Shown: positions 1-7,053, counted from the first letter of the stretch. The stretch is DNA of 16,730 nucleotides from Methanocaldococcaceae archaeon (GCA_027023665.1 JALVUY010000052.1:1-16730); one strand, 5' to 3'. A program made the numbers and translations. Notes: generated by a model not told the origin, from the sequence alone.

Positions 1-1
1 A

Positions 2-124
2 TCTAAAAATAAAAGAAAATATATTATTTTAGTTCCAAAATCAAAATTATTTTTTAACATCTATCTAATAGACAACGATAATGTTGAAGAAATCATTAAA
101 AATTATTTAAATCCTATTCAATAA
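2..124 (+). CDS. C-terminal tail of an unidentified protein (partial)
   Basis: An open frame enters from the left edge and runs 40 codons to a TAA stop. The last residues read roughly [19 protein letters not shown], then an acidic/Asn patch and NYLNPIQ, which could be a beta-strand pair followed by a short helix. I do not recognise the family and the start lies outside the window. The frame overlaps the 3' end of the convergent pyrophosphatase gene by 18 bp, which is tight but common in compact archaeal genomes. It could be a chance open frame in AT-rich DNA, but 40 codons without a stop here, with a plausible amino-acid mix, favours a real gene end. Confidence 0.5.
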   Translation, partial: SKNKRKYIILVPKSKLFFNIYLIDNDNVEEIIKNYLNPIQ

Positions 125-664
125 GAATTTTTTAAACTCTTCAAAAGCCCTTTTTCTATGTGATATTTTACTTTTCTCCTCTGGAGTCATCTCAGCAAAT
201 GTCCTATTTTCTCCCTCTGGGATAAAAATACTATCATAGGCAAATCCATATCCTTTACTTCTAATAGTTTCTGAAACTTTTCCTTTAACTACTCCTTTAA
301 ATAATTTTACACCATTTTCATCGCAATAACCAATAACAGTTTTAAAATAAGCATCTCTATTATCCTTATCTTCTAACAATTTTAAAATTCCTTCATTACC
401 AATAGTTTCCTGAACATACTTAGAATATGTTCCCGGAAATCCTTTTAAAACTTCTACGAAAAAACCACTATCTTCAACAATAACTGGCTTTTTTAATATA
501 TTATAAACCCACTCTGCTCCAAATTCAGCAACTTCTTCTAAAGTTCCTTGAATTTCTGGATATTCAATTTTTACCTGCTCAATTTCTATATTTTTTAGGT
601 CTTTTAAAATAATATTAGCCTCTTTAATTTTGTGAGGATTTCCAGTAGCAAAATAGATTTTCAT
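107..664 (-). CDS. XTP/dITP pyrophosphatase (HAM1/RdgB/ITPase family)
   Basis: A 185-aa non-canonical purine NTP pyrophosphatase. It hydrolyses XTP, ITP and dITP to the monophosphate plus pyrophosphate and so cleans the nucleotide pool in the cytoplasm. The family signature is visible: N-terminal [12 protein letters not shown] (the TxxNxxKxxE motif, residues ~5-15), then [18 protein letters not shown], then [12 protein letters not shown], and C-terminal [10 protein letters not shown]. It resembles, from memory, the crystallised M. jannaschii protein Mj0226 of similar length. I place the start at the ATG at 662-664 because a GGTGAT ribosome site lies at 669-674. An in-frame start at 718 would run through the 3' arm of a structured RNA and add 18 residues that the family lacks. 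No TATA box sits at a usable distance, so transcription probably enters from the promoter at 785-790. Confidence 0.95.
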   Translation of the reverse strand: MKIYFATGNPHKIKEANIILKDLKNIEIEQVKIEYPEIQGTLEEVAEFGAEWVYNILKKPVIVEDSGFFVEVLKGFPGTYSKYVQETIGNEGILKLLEDKDNRDAYFKTVIGYCDENGVKLFKGVVKGKVSETIRSKGYGFAYDSIFIPEGENRTFAEMTPEEKSKISHRKRAFEEFKKFLLNRI

Positions 665-686
665 AATTATCACCAAAATTTTTAAA

Positions 687-762
687 GGATGTCCCCCCAG
701 TTTAACACCCTCTATCATCCTAAAGCATCGCTATGTCAAGAGAGCTAACCCACTGGGGGGTT
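687..762 (-). ncRNA. Candidate H/ACA-type pseudouridylation guide RNA
   Basis: A GC-rich segment in an AT-rich gap folds as a single archaeal H/ACA hairpin on the minus strand. The basal stem CCCCCCAG (760-753) pairs perfectly with CTGGGGGG (700-693), and an ACA box (692-690) follows directly. A pocket has 5' guide TGGGTTA (752-746) and 3' guide GTTAAA (706-701). An upper stem of 7 pairs (745-739 with 713-707) leads to a K-turn or K-loop motif: U738-U714, G737-A715 and A736-G716, the tandem G.A pairs that L7Ae recognises. Pocket to ACA is exactly 14 nt, the family rule. The implied target is 5'-UUUAAC-UN-UAACCCA, with the U modified. All of this was read by eye, with no covariance model run. 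Confidence 0.78.
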
Positions 763-784
763 GTAAAAAAGTTAGTATATAGAG

Positions 785-790
785 TATAAA
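785..790 (-). promoter_or_regulatory. TATA box for the H/ACA RNA candidate
   Basis: TTTATA on the minus strand is centred about 25 nt upstream of the start of the basal stem at ~762, the normal archaeal TATA-to-start distance. A start there would begin the RNA at the hairpin. Because the pyrophosphatase gene has no good TATA box of its own between 690 and 760, this promoter may also supply its mRNA. A second TA-rich run at 775-780 is too close to be the box for this start. Confidence 0.55.
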
Positions 791-844
791 TAATTTTAAA
801 TTAGTTAATTCAAATTGATTAATTTATTTTTCTAAAATAAAAAA

Positions 845-932
845 TGGTGCAGGGGAGGGGATTTGAACCCCCGAACCCCTACGGGACCGGATCTTAAGTC
901 CGGCGCCTTTGGCCAGGCTTGGCGACCCCTGC
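845..932 (-). tRNA. tRNA-Leu (anticodon TAA), CCA encoded
   Basis: On the minus strand the acceptor GCAGGGG (932-926) pairs with CCCCTGC, followed by discriminator A and a genomic CCA (847-845). The anticodon arm is CCGGA-CTTAAGA-TCCGG, giving anticodon TAA, which reads UUA leucine codons. A long variable arm with a CCC/GGG stem follows, as expected of a class II tRNA. The T-arm is GGGGG-TTCAAAT-CCCCT with one G.U pair. No intron is seen in the anticodon loop. A T-rich tract downstream (844 to ~831 on the minus strand) fits termination. Confidence 0.97.
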
Positions 933-964
933 ACCTTAGGCGAATTATAGAATTGATGTTCTCC

Positions 965-979
965 TATATATACTTTTCG
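965..979 (-). promoter_or_regulatory. BRE/TATA promoter of tRNA-Leu
   Basis: On the minus strand a purine-rich BRE-like CGAAAAG (979-973) is followed directly by TATATATA (972-965). The centre is about 36 nt upstream of the mature tRNA 5' end, so transcription would start near 943 and leave a short leader for RNase P. This is the clearest promoter in the window and fits a stable-RNA gene. Confidence 0.75.
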
Positions 980-1078
980 GTTTTTGGTAAAGATAAACAT
1001 ATATTAATGAGTTCCTTTATTTTGTAAAAAATATCTATATTATGGTTCAATAGTTTTCGTACAGTAATGAGGTAAAGT

Positions 1079-1615
1079 ATGAAAAATTTAAAAAGGTTAA
1101 CTATAATTTTATATAACTCTTATGACAAAACTAGATGGCACGAAGCTCATAAAAGGGCTATTGCAAGGGCGGCACCAATATGCTATGCCTTTGATTGTAA
1201 CTTGGCAATAATGGACTTTCCTTGCACCAAAGAGGATATTTTAAATATAAAAACAACAATAGGTAATTCTGGAGAATACTTAGAAAAATTAATTGAGAAA
1301 AATAGATTTTTTATCGTTGATAAATTTCTTCCTCAGTTTGGGATTCCCATCGCTACAACATCTAAGCCTGATGATAATAAAGTAATATCTCCCTTAGAGA
1401 CAGCATATTTATTAAAGAAGAAACCAATTGGATTATATATTGGGCTTGGAAGACATGGATTACCAAAAGATATTATGGAATCTTGTGTATATCACTTAGA
1501 TATTACTGAAAAGAGGATATCTTTAGAAACTTGTACGGCAATTGGATGCATTCCAGCGATGATATATACTCACACAAAGTATTTTAGTAAAGTAAAAAGT
1601 AATTGTAAAAGATAA
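1079..1615 (+). CDS. DUF531-like archaeal protein, probable SPOUT-fold RNA methyltransferase relative
   Basis: A 178-aa protein that I assign to the archaeal DUF531 family from memory of its sequence style. The N-terminal strand LKRLTIILYNSYDKTRW is followed by a helix rich in Arg and Ala (KRAIARAAPICYAFD), resembling SPOUT proteins. Near the C-terminus, IGLGRHGLPK (121-130) and ITEKRISLETCTAIGCIPAMIY (142-163) look like the glycine loop and knotted cofactor-binding segment of SPOUT methyltransferases. The RNA substrate is unknown. Start ATG 1079 has GAGGT at 1069-1073. The gene diverges from tRNA-Leu and ends 78 nt before atpH, which has its own TATA box. Function is inferred from motif resemblance only. 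Confidence 0.65.
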   Translation: MKNLKRLTIILYNSYDKTRWHEAHKRAIARAAPICYAFDCNLAIMDFPCTKEDILNIKTTIGNSGEYLEKLIEKNRFFIVDKFLPQFGIPIATTSKPDDNKVISPLETAYLLKKKPIGLYIGLGRHGLPKDIMESCVYHLDITEKRISLETCTAIGCIPAMIYTHTKYFSKVKSNCKR

Positions 1616-1632
1616 AAATGAAAACAAAAAAT

Positions 1633-1640
1633 TTTATATA
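1633..1640 (+). promoter_or_regulatory. TATA box of the ATP synthase operon
   Basis: TTTATATA, preceded by the A-rich run AAAACAAAAA, would start transcription near 1662, about 30 nt before the atpH ATG. That leader keeps the AGGTGG ribosome site at 1684-1689. The preceding gene ends at 1615, so this is the first promoter position that can serve the whole operon. Confidence 0.6.
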
Positions 1641-1693
1641 CTTAAACTATTTTTAAATTTTTAAATTACTATTACCAACTATTAGGTGGAAGT

Positions 1694-2008
1694 ATGAGTG
1701 TTAGCATTATGAATGCTCTAAAAGAAGTAAAATTGGTTGAAGAAGAGGCCATTAATGAGATTGAAAAAGCAAAAAATAGAGCTGAGCAAATAAAAAATGA
1801 AGCAATCGTAGAAGCAAAAAATCTTATTGCAAAAACTGAAGAAGAGGCTAAAAAAACTGTTGAAGAGATGATTAAAAAGGCTGAAGAGGAATCTAAAAAA
1901 ATAGCCCAAGAAATCTTAGAAAGAGCAGAAAAAGAAAGGAAAGAGGTTATTTCCGTAGCTAAGGTAAAAATATTATCTTTGAAGTTGTCTGAAATCCTTG
2001 AAATCTAA
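1694..2008 (+). CDS. atpH: A-type ATP synthase subunit H (peripheral stalk)
   Basis: A 104-aa, almost entirely helical, charged protein: long runs of E, K and A with heptad-like spacing from about residue 8 to 95 (e.g. [20 protein letters not shown]). This is typical of subunit H, which forms a coiled coil with subunit E in the peripheral stalks linking the A1 head to subunit I. It is the first gene of the operon, matching the archaeal order H-I-K-E-C-F-A-B. Start ATG 1694 has AGGTGG four bases upstream. By composition alone it could be any coiled coil; position before atpI settles the call. Confidence 0.9.
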   Translation: MSVSIMNALKEVKLVEEEAINEIEKAKNRAEQIKNEAIVEAKNLIAKTEEEAKKTVEEMIKKAEEESKKIAQEILERAEKERKEVISVAKVKILSLKLSEILEI

Positions 2009-2027
2009 ATTAAACAAGGTGATTTTA

Positions 2028-4070
2028 GTGAAACCCGTAAGAATGAAGAAATTAAAAGCGGTGATATTGGATGAAAAAGTCGATAATGTTGTAAGACAGT
2101 TGCATGAATCTGGAATAGTTGAACTTTGTGATCTATCTGAAAAATTAGAAGATGTTGAGTGGAAATCTTTATTATCACCATCATCTCATGCAGACTATGT
2201 TAGAAATGTTACTACATTGATGATAAAAGCTAGTAGAATATTAGATTTGTTTTCCAATGTTAATCCAAAAGAAGTTAGTGTAAAAGATATTCTAAATCCA
2301 AAACCAATTGAAAAAAAGAAAGTTCAATTTAATACTCATGAAGAAGTTATTGAATACTGTGAAAAAGTATTAAATGAAATTAGTAAAGAAGTAGATGAGC
2401 CTTCAGAAAAATTAAACGAATTAGAGAATAGAAAGTCAAAATTATTACAGTTGAAAGATCAAATATCTTACTTAAAAGGTTTAGAATTTGATTTAAAAGA
2501 TCTTGGTCCTGGAGTTTATGTATACATTGGGTGTGGAAGTGTTCCAAAAGAGAAAGTTAATGAATTAAAATCTGAATTAGATAAAGTTACTGAGGAGTAT
2601 ATTGAAGTATTCACAGGAGAAGAATTTGAGAAAGATAATAAGATAAGGGTTCCAATTGTATTTGTTACATTAAAAGAAAAACTTGAAAGTGTATTATCCA
2701 CATTAAGAAAGTTTGAGTTTGAGAGATATGACATAAGTGATGTTGAGGGTACTCCAAAAGAGGCATTACAGAAAATAGAAAGTGAATTGAAGAATATAGA
2801 ATCAGAAATAAAAAGTTTAATTGAAAAACTTAAATCTTTAGCTACGAAATGGGAAAATGAGTTATTGGTTGTTTATGAACTTCTATCAATAGAAAAAGAA
2901 AGAGGAGATGCCTATTCACAATTTGGTAAGACTAACAGAACTTACTACATAGAGGCATGGGTTCCAGCAAAAGATGCTGAGAAAGCTAAGAAAATAATAG
3001 AAGAATCCTCAGAAGGTTATGCGTTTGTTGAAATTTCTGAGCCTGATGAACCTGAAGAAAAGATTCCTGTATTGTTAAATAATCCAAAACCAATTAAACC
3101 ATTTGAAATGCTTACAGAAATGTATGCTATGCCAAAATACAATGAAGTTGATCCTACATTATTAATAGTTCCTGGTTTCTTACTGTTCTATGGGATAATG
3201 CTAACTGATGCAGCGTATGGATTATTTTTAACAATAGTTGGACTATGGACTTGGAAAAAAATAGGTAAGGTTAGTGAAGGTGCTAAAAAACTTGGATATA
3301 TCTTAACATTGGCCGGAATGGCTACAATAATAATGGGTATCATAACGGGAGGTTACTTAGGAGATTTCATGTACGAATTTTTAAATATAGATATATACAA
3401 AATGGGATTAGCATTCGTTAATCCTTTAGGAGCAAGTAACTTTATTAAAAATGGTCCAATAGCTATATTAGGGTTCTCTATTGCTGTAGGTCTCTTACAT
3501 CTATTCATTGGTTTATTAGTAGGATTCATAGAAAATATAAAGAAGAAAAATACTATGGATGCAATATACAACCAAGGAATTTGGATATTATTAATATTAG
3601 CTTTAGTTATTGGAATATTATGTCCAATATATCCAATAGTTTTAGCAGGTTATCACGTTTCAATAATTATTCTAATTGCAATAGCAATAGTTGTTATAAT
3701 GTGTGCAATTAAAGGGGCAAAAGAAAATGGATTTATGGGAGCATTCTTAGGAGCTATGGATATTACTGGATTCTTAGGGAATGTTTTATCTTACGCAAGA
3801 TTGTTGGCTCTTTGTTTGGCTACTGGAGGTTTAGCAATGGCTGTAAATATTATGGCCAAAATTGTTGGTAGCTCTATACCAATAATAGGAATTATACTTG
3901 CTATTATAATACTAATAGGAGGACATGCATTTAACTTCGTAATGAATGGTTTAGGAGCATTTATACACTCTCTAAGATTGCACTATGTAGAGTTCTTTAG
4001 CCAGTTCTATGAAGGTGGAGGTAAAAAATTCAGTCCATTTAAGGCAAATAGAGAATATACTACAACATAA
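2028..4070 (+). CDS. atpI: A-type ATP synthase subunit I (a-subunit homologue, ion channel stator)
   Basis: A 680-aa, two-part protein. Roughly the first 350 residues are a soluble, coiled-coil-rich arm that anchors the peripheral stalks. The C-terminal half carries about seven to eight hydrophobic helices, from FLLFYGIMLTDAAYGLF onward. It is the stator half of the ion channel: SYARLLAL carries the Arg (residue 591) corresponding to the essential Arg of V/A-type a-subunits, and HSLRLHYVEFF carries a second conserved Arg (650). I chose GTG 2028 as start because AGGTGAT (2017-2023) lies four bases before it. An in-frame TTG at 1998 overlaps atpH and has no ribosome site. This start leaves a 19-nt gap after atpH. 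The length is close to the family norm. Confidence 0.95.
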   Translation: MKPVRMKKLKAVILDEKVDNVVRQLHESGIVELCDLSEKLEDVEWKSLLSPSSHADYVRNVTTLMIKASRILDLFSNVNPKEVSVKDILNPKPIEKKKVQFNTHEEVIEYCEKVLNEISKEVDEPSEKLNELENRKSKLLQLKDQISYLKGLEFDLKDLGPGVYVYIGCGSVPKEKVNELKSELDKVTEEYIEVFTGEEFEKDNKIRVPIVFVTLKEKLESVLSTLRKFEFERYDISDVEGTPKEALQKIESELKNIESEIKSLIEKLKSLATKWENELLVVYELLSIEKERGDAYSQFGKTNRTYYIEAWVPAKDAEKAKKIIEESSEGYAFVEISEPDEPEEKIPVLLNNPKPIKPFEMLTEMYAMPKYNEVDPTLLIVPGFLLFYGIMLTDAAYGLFLTIVGLWTWKKIGKVSEGAKKLGYILTLAGMATIIMGIITGGYLGDFMYEFLNIDIYKMGLAFVNPLGASNFIKNGPIAILGFSIAVGLLHLFIGLLVGFIENIKKKNTMDAIYNQGIWILLILALVIGILCPIYPIVLAGYHVSIIILIAIAIVVIMCAIKGAKENGFMGAFLGAMDITGFLGNVLSYARLLALCLATGGLAMAVNIMAKIVGSSIPIIGIILAIIILIGGHAFNFVMNGLGAFIHSLRLHYVEFFSQFYEGGGKKFSPFKANREYTTT

Positions 4071-4181
4071 CACAAAATTTCTATAAAATTTAGTTTTTAA
4101 AAAGCACATATTATCACTTACATAAAATATAAAAACAAAAAATACAAATTACAAAATTTAATAAAGATGAGGTGATGTATT
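4071..4181 (+). promoter_or_regulatory. Long AT-rich leader before atpK with strong ribosome site
   Basis: This 111-nt gap is the largest inside the operon, where most gaps are about 10-50 nt. It is nearly all A/T, has a TATA-like stretch (CATAAAATATAAAAA, 4121-4135) that could start transcription near 4155-4160, and ends with a full GAGGTGAT (4169-4176) five bases before the ATG. It may act as an internal promoter or as a low-structure leader that raises expression of the multicopy rotor subunit. That role is inferred from position and composition only. Confidence 0.35.
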
Positions 4182-4838
4182 ATGGTAGATGCTTTACTAT
4201 TAGGAGCTATTGGTGCGGGTTTGGCAGTAGGACTTGCAGGATTAGGTTCAGGAATTGGTGCTGGAATTACAGGAGCTAGTGGTGCTGGTGTTGTCGCAGA
4301 AGATCCAAATAAGTTTGGTACTGCTATAGTTTTCCAAGCATTGCCACAGACTCAGGGTTTGTATGGATTCTTAGTAGCAATACTTATTCTGTTCGTCTTT
4401 AAGACAGCATCTCCTTGGGCAATGTTTGGAGCAGGATTGGCTACTGGTTTAGCTGGTTTATCAGCAATTGGTCAGGGTATTGCATCAGCAGCAGGTTTAG
4501 GGGCAGTTGCTGAAGACAACAGCATATTTGGTAAAGCGATGGTTTTCTCAGTCCTTCCAGAGACACAGGCAATTTATGGTTTATTAATCGCTATTCTATT
4601 GTTAGTTGGAGTATTTAAAGGAGCTGGAGCTGTATCAGTTGCTGCCTTAGGTGCCGGATTTGCAGTTGGGTTTGCAGGTCTCTCTGGTATTGGGCAGGGT
4701 ATTACTGCTGCAGGGGCTATTGGAGCAACAGCAAGAGATCCAGATGCTATGGGTAAAGGGCTTGTTTTAGCGGTTATGCCAGAAACCTTCGCAATCTTTG
4801 GGTTGTTAATAGCAATCTTAATCATGCTAATGGTATAA
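4182..4838 (+). CDS. atpK: A-type ATP synthase subunit K, triplicated proteolipid (rotor ring)
   Basis: A 218-aa, very hydrophobic Gly/Ala-rich membrane protein made of three tandem helical hairpins (about 5-75, 79-146, 150-218), giving six membrane helices. It forms the rotating ion-carrying ring next to subunit I. The second helices of the hairpins carry LPQTQGLYG (54-62), LPETQAIYG (125-133) and MPETFAIFG (199-207). The ion-binding Glu is present at 127 and 201 and replaced by Gln56 in hairpin one. Gln98 and Gln172 sit in the helix before each Glu, and the equivalent in hairpin one is Ala27. Single-hairpin c-subunits are ~80 aa. A triplicated proteolipid with only two carboxylates has been reported for M. 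jannaschii. The retained Gln/Thr/Glu ligands resemble Na+-binding V-type rings. Confidence 0.97.
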   Translation: MVDALLLGAIGAGLAVGLAGLGSGIGAGITGASGAGVVAEDPNKFGTAIVFQALPQTQGLYGFLVAILILFVFKTASPWAMFGAGLATGLAGLSAIGQGIASAAGLGAVAEDNSIFGKAMVFSVLPETQAIYGLLIAILLLVGVFKGAGAVSVAALGAGFAVGFAGLSGIGQGITAAGAIGATARDPDAMGKGLVLAVMPETFAIFGLLIAILIMLMV

Positions 4839-4918
4839 ACCTTTACCCTCTTTTAAACCTTTTTAAACAATTATAAAATTAACTTTACTTAAAAATTTGA
4901 TTTTGGTAGGTGAAATTA
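4839..4918 (+). promoter_or_regulatory. Gap after atpK with T-rich pause and possible internal promoter
   Basis: An 80-nt spacer. It begins with pyrimidine-rich, near-repeated CTTTTAAAC and CTTTTTAAAC units (4850-4870), which could pause or partly end transcription behind atpK. A TATA-like TTATAAAATT (4871-4880) that could restart it follows. The atpE ribosome site AGGTGA is at 4908-4913. Functional roles are inferred; no strong hairpin is visible. Confidence 0.25.
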
Positions 4919-5530
4919 ATGGGAGTGGATAAGATAAAATCGAAGATATTAGAAGATGCAAAAGTCGAAGCTGAAAAAATCATTGCTCAGGCTGAAGAAG
5001 AAAAAAATAAAATTTTAGAAGAAGCTAAAAAAGAGGCTGAAAAAAGAAGAGTTGAAATATTAAAAAAAGGAGAAAAAGAGGCTGAAATGGTTAAAAACAG
5101 AATAATAGCAGAGGCTAAATTAGAGGCTAAGAAAAAATTATTAGAGGCTAAAGAAGAGATCATTAATATGGCTATTAACAAATTAAGAGAAGAACTTTAC
5201 AAATTACCAGAACAACCAGATTATAAAGATAAACTCATCAAATTAATAAAAGATGGGGCAATATCCTTAGGTGGCGGAGAATTAATTGTAAGATTAAACA
5301 GAAGAGATATGGAACTTATTGACGATGCTACATTGTGGGACTTAGAAAAAGAGATTGAGAATATAGCTAAGAAAGTAACTGTATTAAAGAAAGGAGATGA
5401 AGTAGATATTATAGGTGGATGCATAATAGAAACATCTGATGGATTAAAATCATTAGATAACAGTTTAGAGGCAATATTTGAAAGGAACTTAAATATAATT
5501 AGAGCGAAAGTTACAGAGAAGTTATTCTAA
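4919..5530 (+). CDS. atpE: A-type ATP synthase subunit E (peripheral stalk)
   Basis: A 203-aa protein with an N-terminal ~100-residue charged helix ([20 protein letters not shown] and following Glu/Lys/Ala heptads) and a globular C-terminal half (from about [17 protein letters not shown], including [17 protein letters not shown] and [19 protein letters not shown]). This two-part layout is characteristic of V/A-type subunit E: the helix pairs with subunit H and the C-terminal domain caps the A3B3 head. The ATG at 4919 is chosen because AGGTGA (4908-4913) is correctly spaced. An in-frame GTG at 4910 lies inside that ribosome site. It ends 13 nt before atpC. Confidence 0.94.
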   Translation: MGVDKIKSKILEDAKVEAEKIIAQAEEEKNKILEEAKKEAEKRRVEILKKGEKEAEMVKNRIIAEAKLEAKKKLLEAKEEIINMAINKLREELYKLPEQPDYKDKLIKLIKDGAISLGGGELIVRLNRRDMELIDDATLWDLEKEIENIAKKVTVLKKGDEVDIIGGCIIETSDGLKSLDNSLEAIFERNLNIIRAKVTEKLF

Positions 5531-5543
5531 AAGGTGATGCCTA

Positions 5544-6746
5544 ATGGCGTTTGATGATATTGGGATATTATTAAACTTAAAAACACTTTATTCAACTTTA
5601 ATGACATATTTTGATAATCCTTTAACTATACTTATTGTTATTGCAACTATAGTTATTGTTGTTACTGTAATTGTTTGGATCGTAAAGATGGTTATTGATT
5701 TGGCTCCTTATGCCTATGTAAATGCGAGAATAAGAAGTAAAGAGGCAAAATTATTGGACAATACCAAATTAAATGAATTAATAGAGTCAGGAAGTTTAGA
5801 AGAAATGATCGGCATATTAGAGGATACTGACTATGGGCAATATATTAGTGAAGTTTTAAATGAGATAAAGGATCCTATTGCAGTTGAAAAGGCTTTAGAT
5901 ATGTATTTGGCTGATTTATATAATTTAATATTCAATATCTCACCAGAAAGTGCAAAGAAAGTTTTAAAAGTATTTATCAAAAAGTTTGACATTAAAAATA
6001 TAAAAACATTGATTAGAGCCAAATATTATGGATTAAATGCTGAGGAAACTTACTCCTTATTAATTCCATTAGGAAATATTCCTATTGAAAAACTAAAAGA
6101 ATTATCTGAAGCAAAGACTGTTGAAGAAGTGGTTAGAGGTTTAGATGGAACAGAGTATTTTAAAGTGTTGCAGGAAGAATTGTCAAACTATGAGCAAACA
6201 TCTAGTACAATAGGGCTTGAGCTGGCATTAGATAGATACTACTTAAATGAATTGAGAAAAACTATGATGACCGAAGGTAAGGAAGAAGATTTATTTAGAG
6301 AATTTATAGGAACATTAATTGATGTTGAAAACTTAAAAGTTATATTAAAAGGAAAAGCAGACGGATTATCTGCAGATGAATTAAGTAAATATGTTTCCTT
6401 AAGCGGTTACGAACTTCCAGAATGGAAATTAAAAGACTTAATGAGTGCTGAAGGGATAGAGGGTGTATTAAGTGGATTAGAAGGAACAAGCTATGCAAAT
6501 GTATTGTCAGAATCTATGGAAGAATTTGAAAAGACAAAGTCAGTATATACTTTTGAAAAGGCTTTAGACAAGTTCATATTAGAAAAAGGTAAAAAATTAT
6601 CTATGAGAAAACCATTCGGTGTTGGTCCAATTATTGGTTTGATTGTTAGCAAAGAACTCGAAGTTAAAAACCTTAAAGCAATAATTAAAGGTAAAATAGA
6701 AAACTTAAAACCTGATGAAATTAGAAGTTTGCTCATATCCTTATAG
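5544..6746 (+). CDS. atpC: A-type ATP synthase subunit C (rotor adaptor) with N-terminal membrane helix
   Basis: A 400-aa subunit C/d homologue, the funnel-shaped adaptor that seats the central shaft on the K ring. The family domain starts around residue 52 (DLAPYAYVNARIRSKEAKLL) and shows three similar helical units with recurring GTEY/GTSY-type motifs (DTDYGQYISEVL, GTEYFKVLQEEL, GTSYANVLSESM), as expected for this triplicated fold. Residues ~27-48 (PLTILIVIATIVIVVTVIVW) form one strong membrane helix ahead of it. Well-studied homologues of ~320-360 aa are soluble and lack it. Ribosome site GGTGAT is five bases before ATG 5544. The gene lies 13 nt after atpE and 10 nt before atpF. Confidence 0.94.
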   Translation: MAFDDIGILLNLKTLYSTLMTYFDNPLTILIVIATIVIVVTVIVWIVKMVIDLAPYAYVNARIRSKEAKLLDNTKLNELIESGSLEEMIGILEDTDYGQYISEVLNEIKDPIAVEKALDMYLADLYNLIFNISPESAKKVLKVFIKKFDIKNIKTLIRAKYYGLNAEETYSLLIPLGNIPIEKLKELSEAKTVEEVVRGLDGTEYFKVLQEELSNYEQTSSTIGLELALDRYYLNELRKTMMTEGKEEDLFREFIGTLIDVENLKVILKGKADGLSADELSKYVSLSGYELPEWKLKDLMSAEGIEGVLSGLEGTSYANVLSESMEEFEKTKSVYTFEKALDKFILEKGKKLSMRKPFGVGPIIGLIVSKELEVKNLKAIIKGKIENLKPDEIRSLLISL

Positions 6747-6756
6747 GTGAGACATT

Positions 6757-7053
6757 ATGAAAATAGGCGTTATTGGTGATAGAGAAACAGCCACTGGGTT
6801 TAGATTGGCTGGATTAACTGATGTTTATGAAGTTAAAGATAAGGAAGATGCCATTAAAGCTCTCAAAGAGCTTGAAAATAATGATAATATTGCCTTCATT
6901 ATTATAACAGAGAGAATCGCTGAAAATATAAAAGATGAAATAAAAAATATAAACAAGTATATTGTTGAAATTCCTGACAAATTTGGAAAAATTGAAAGAG
7001 TAGATCCTATTAAAGAATTGATTAGGAGGGCAATTGGAGTTACAATAAAATAA
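6757..7053 (+). CDS. atpF: A-type ATP synthase subunit F (central stalk)
   Basis: A 98-aa protein with the subunit F signature: N-terminal strand MKIGVIGDRETATGFRLAGL, a middle IAFIIITERIAENIKDEI segment, IVEIPDKFG, and a C-terminal helix DPIKELIRRAIGVTIK. Subunit F has a Rossmann-like globular part and a C-terminal tail inserted in the A3B3 head, where it modulates rotation. Start ATG 6757 has TAGGTGA just upstream, overlapping the end of atpC by its position in the 10-nt gap. Length is normal for the family. Confidence 0.95.
   Translation: MKIGVIGDRETATGFRLAGLTDVYEVKDKEDAIKALKELENNDNIAFIIITERIAENIKDEIKNINKYIVEIPDKFGKIERVDPIKELIRRAIGVTIK

Noticed and set aside
665..718. 18-residue N-terminal extension of the pyrophosphatase (start at 718)
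   Set aside because: It translates the 3' side of the guide-RNA hairpin, has no ribosome site, and is absent from the family. The ATG at 664 has a well-spaced GGTGAT.
845..932. Intron in tRNA-Leu
   Set aside because: The anticodon arm is a normal 5-bp stem with a 7-nt loop and no insertion.
1998..2027. Upstream TTG start for atpI overlapping atpH
   Set aside because: No ribosome site, and the overlap is unneeded; GTG 2028 has AGGTGAT four bases upstream.
1718..6736. Several minus-strand open frames of 63-83 codons within the ATP synthase operon
   Set aside because: They mirror real genes in other frames, are Phe/Ser/Ile-rich antisense of coiled coils and membrane helices, and have no ribosome sites.
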